A stretch of 33,795 nucleotides of DNA from Oscillospiraceae bacterium (lineage in GTDB: Bacteria > Bacillota > Clostridia > Oscillospirales > Ruminococcaceae), in the NCBI GenBank assembly GCA_020024475.1, contig JAHHTS010000024.1, positions 1 to 33,795 of the forward strand, read 5' to 3'. Shown one piece after another: positions 32,752-33,795 of this stretch; positions within the stretch are counted from its first letter, which is position 1, and the number at the start of each line of letters is the position of its first letter. A model generated the notes under the pieces. That model was given only the letters and a program-made list of their open reading frames with translations, made no database searches and was not told the DNA's origin. The position numbers and the translations under genes were made by a program.

Positions 32752-33733
32752 GATTTGACTGAATTTACTTGTGCTTTATATAACCAAAATATTTTAGTGG
32801 ATTTAGTCTCGAATTATTTTATAGAATAAAACTTTTTGTATAGCAAATGATTTGAAAAATATAAATAATTTTTAAATTATATAATTATCAATACAGTTTT
32901 ATTTTAGCCAATCATTAGCTGCGTACTATTTGTGGTGATAGATTTTTGACACGGATTGTATTTGTACTGCAATTCTAGATTAGATTGCAAAACTAAAGAA
33001 TGATTGTCTTTTATATTGATAAACATTTTTCAACATAGAACTTATCCTGACTATTATAAATATTTCATAAATTTTATAAATAACGATGTTTCTATTGTAT
33101 AATTCAAAAAATATAAGAAATATAATGCTTATTTAATAGCCAGTTGAAATCAGTCATATTTATCTCAATTCTTCATTTGCTTTTCAATTTTTTAATTTAT
33201 TTTAGAAAACGGTGGACAATCTTTTCTTTATAATAGTATTTCTTCATAAAAACACAGCAAACCAGATTTTGAAACTTTATCCAGTCTTGAATGAACTTTT
33301 AATTTAAATGCCTTCTTTATTGTGTAGTTTATCGGTAATACGATGATATAAATATTTGCCATTGTTCTCATGTAAGATTGATGTGGTTATTACATTAAAC
33401 GAATATAATTTTTTCATTTTTAATAGCATACGAGAAAATTTATTAATTTCAAACATAAATTACAATGTGAATTCTTACTATGAATTTTAGAATATCAGCG
33501 TTTTTACCTTTGTTGTAGCTATCTTCAAAACCTGCAAGAATATTATATGATTTTTCGAAAGTCACATTGAATTGTTAGTATTTTTGGAACTTCGTGACAA
33601 TATATTGATTACTATTTTTAGACCTGCTTTTAATAAATCCTTAAATTTAGTTCGGCTTCTAAGCAATTTTATACTCGTTTGTTTATCACTTCAACTTAAT
33701 TATTATGTGCGTTTTTTAATATTTATCTCGAAT
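32752..33733. other. Long AT-rich stretch without an intact gene
   Basis: About 980 bases with no intact gene. The forward 61-codon frame at 33572 has no ribosome site and is probably chance. On the minus strand, protein-like pieces lie between stops in different frames (see the remnant below). It is bounded by terminators facing inward on both sides. Confidence 0.6.
33200..33705 (-). pseudogene. Possible decayed coding remnant, family not recognised
   Basis: Minus-strand pieces in changing frames look protein-like: SDKQTSIKLLRSRTKFKDLL, NVTFEKSYNILAGFEDSYNK, then FNVITTSILHENNGKYLYHR (from an ATG at 33456, stop at 33304), and LKVHSRLDKVSKSGLL. A few frameshifts would join them. I cannot name a family, and AT-rich random sequence could give some of this. 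Confidence 0.3.
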
Positions 33734-33781
33734 AAAAAACCCCCATTTGCTAAATAGTATGTTATACTCTCTAACAAATGG
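33734..33781 (-). terminator. Minus-strand terminator of a gene beyond the right edge
   Basis: CCATTTG (33743-33749) pairs with CAAATGG (33775-33781), with a further AGTA/TACT pairing inside. On the minus strand a G-run and T6 follow (33739-33734). A convergent gene likely ends just right of the window. Confidence 0.65.
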
Positions 33782-33795
33782 AGTCAGTTTAATAA

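Noticed and set aside
33572..33757. 61-codon forward frame at the right end
   Set aside because: No ribosome site, ends inside the minus-strand terminator, and composition is as expected for random AT-rich sequence.
1..33795. CRISPR array, tRNA, rRNA or prophage genes
   Set aside because: I looked for regularly spaced repeats, cloverleaf patterns and phage structural or integrase genes and saw none.

Overview
The window is AT-rich (roughly a third G+C by eye) and reads as a chromosome segment of a low-GC, Gram-positive anaerobe of class Clostridia. I would guess the Ruminococcaceae/Oscillospiraceae side, but that is inference. The supporting signs are strong AGGAGG-type ribosome sites, several TTG starts, FMN and SAM-I riboswitches, a CIRCE-like groE operator, ThyX in place of ThyA (seen here), a DHHW/MBOAT pair and a Gram-positive RND pump. 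Most of it is ordinary core genome. I see no prophage, CRISPR array, tRNA or rRNA.

Layout, left to right. (1) 1-3.7 kb: a radical SAM/SPASM protein, a MATE exporter broken by three single-base frameshifts, and an ornithine cyclodeaminase-family enzyme. (2) 3.7-6.3 kb, minus strand: an MBOAT acyltransferase and a DHHW-family partner, likely acetylating a surface polymer. (3) 6.3-8.2 kb: two minus-strand lipoproteins (DUF4358 and FMN-binding) divergent from a Gx-transporter/heptaprenyl-diphosphate-synthase-I-like membrane protein. (4) 8.2-10.3 kb: groES-groEL. (5) 10.3-10.85 kb: a decayed patch with an IS3-type transposase remnant. (6) 10.85-14.3 kb: mscS on minus, divergent from an FMN-riboswitch-controlled riboflavin transporter, then SAM-I-riboswitch-controlled metK. 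(7) 14.3-19.7 kb: a TetR regulator in one operon with an RND adaptor and pump. (8) 19.7-24.6 kb: a small membrane protein, recD2, a ComF-like protein, an MreB-family actin and a YgjP-like metalloprotein. (9) 24.6-30.2 kb: pcrA, thyX, thymidylate kinase, a DUF2156 protein and a GNAT protein as one tight run. (10) 30.3-32.6 kb: mltG and a U32 protein. (11) 32.6-33.8 kb: no intact gene, bounded by a terminator from each side.

Regulation is unusually readable: eight sigma-A-type promoters near consensus with 17-18 bp spacers, two complete riboswitches with terminators, a CIRCE-like operator on the groE start region, and a repeat-rich tetR promoter. The most unusual points are a terminator-like hairpin that buries the ribosome site and start codon of the 99-residue gene at 19750, the mreB terminator abutting the next start codon, the three-frameshift MATE gene, and the decayed right end. 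I found no convincing wholly new multi-gene system.
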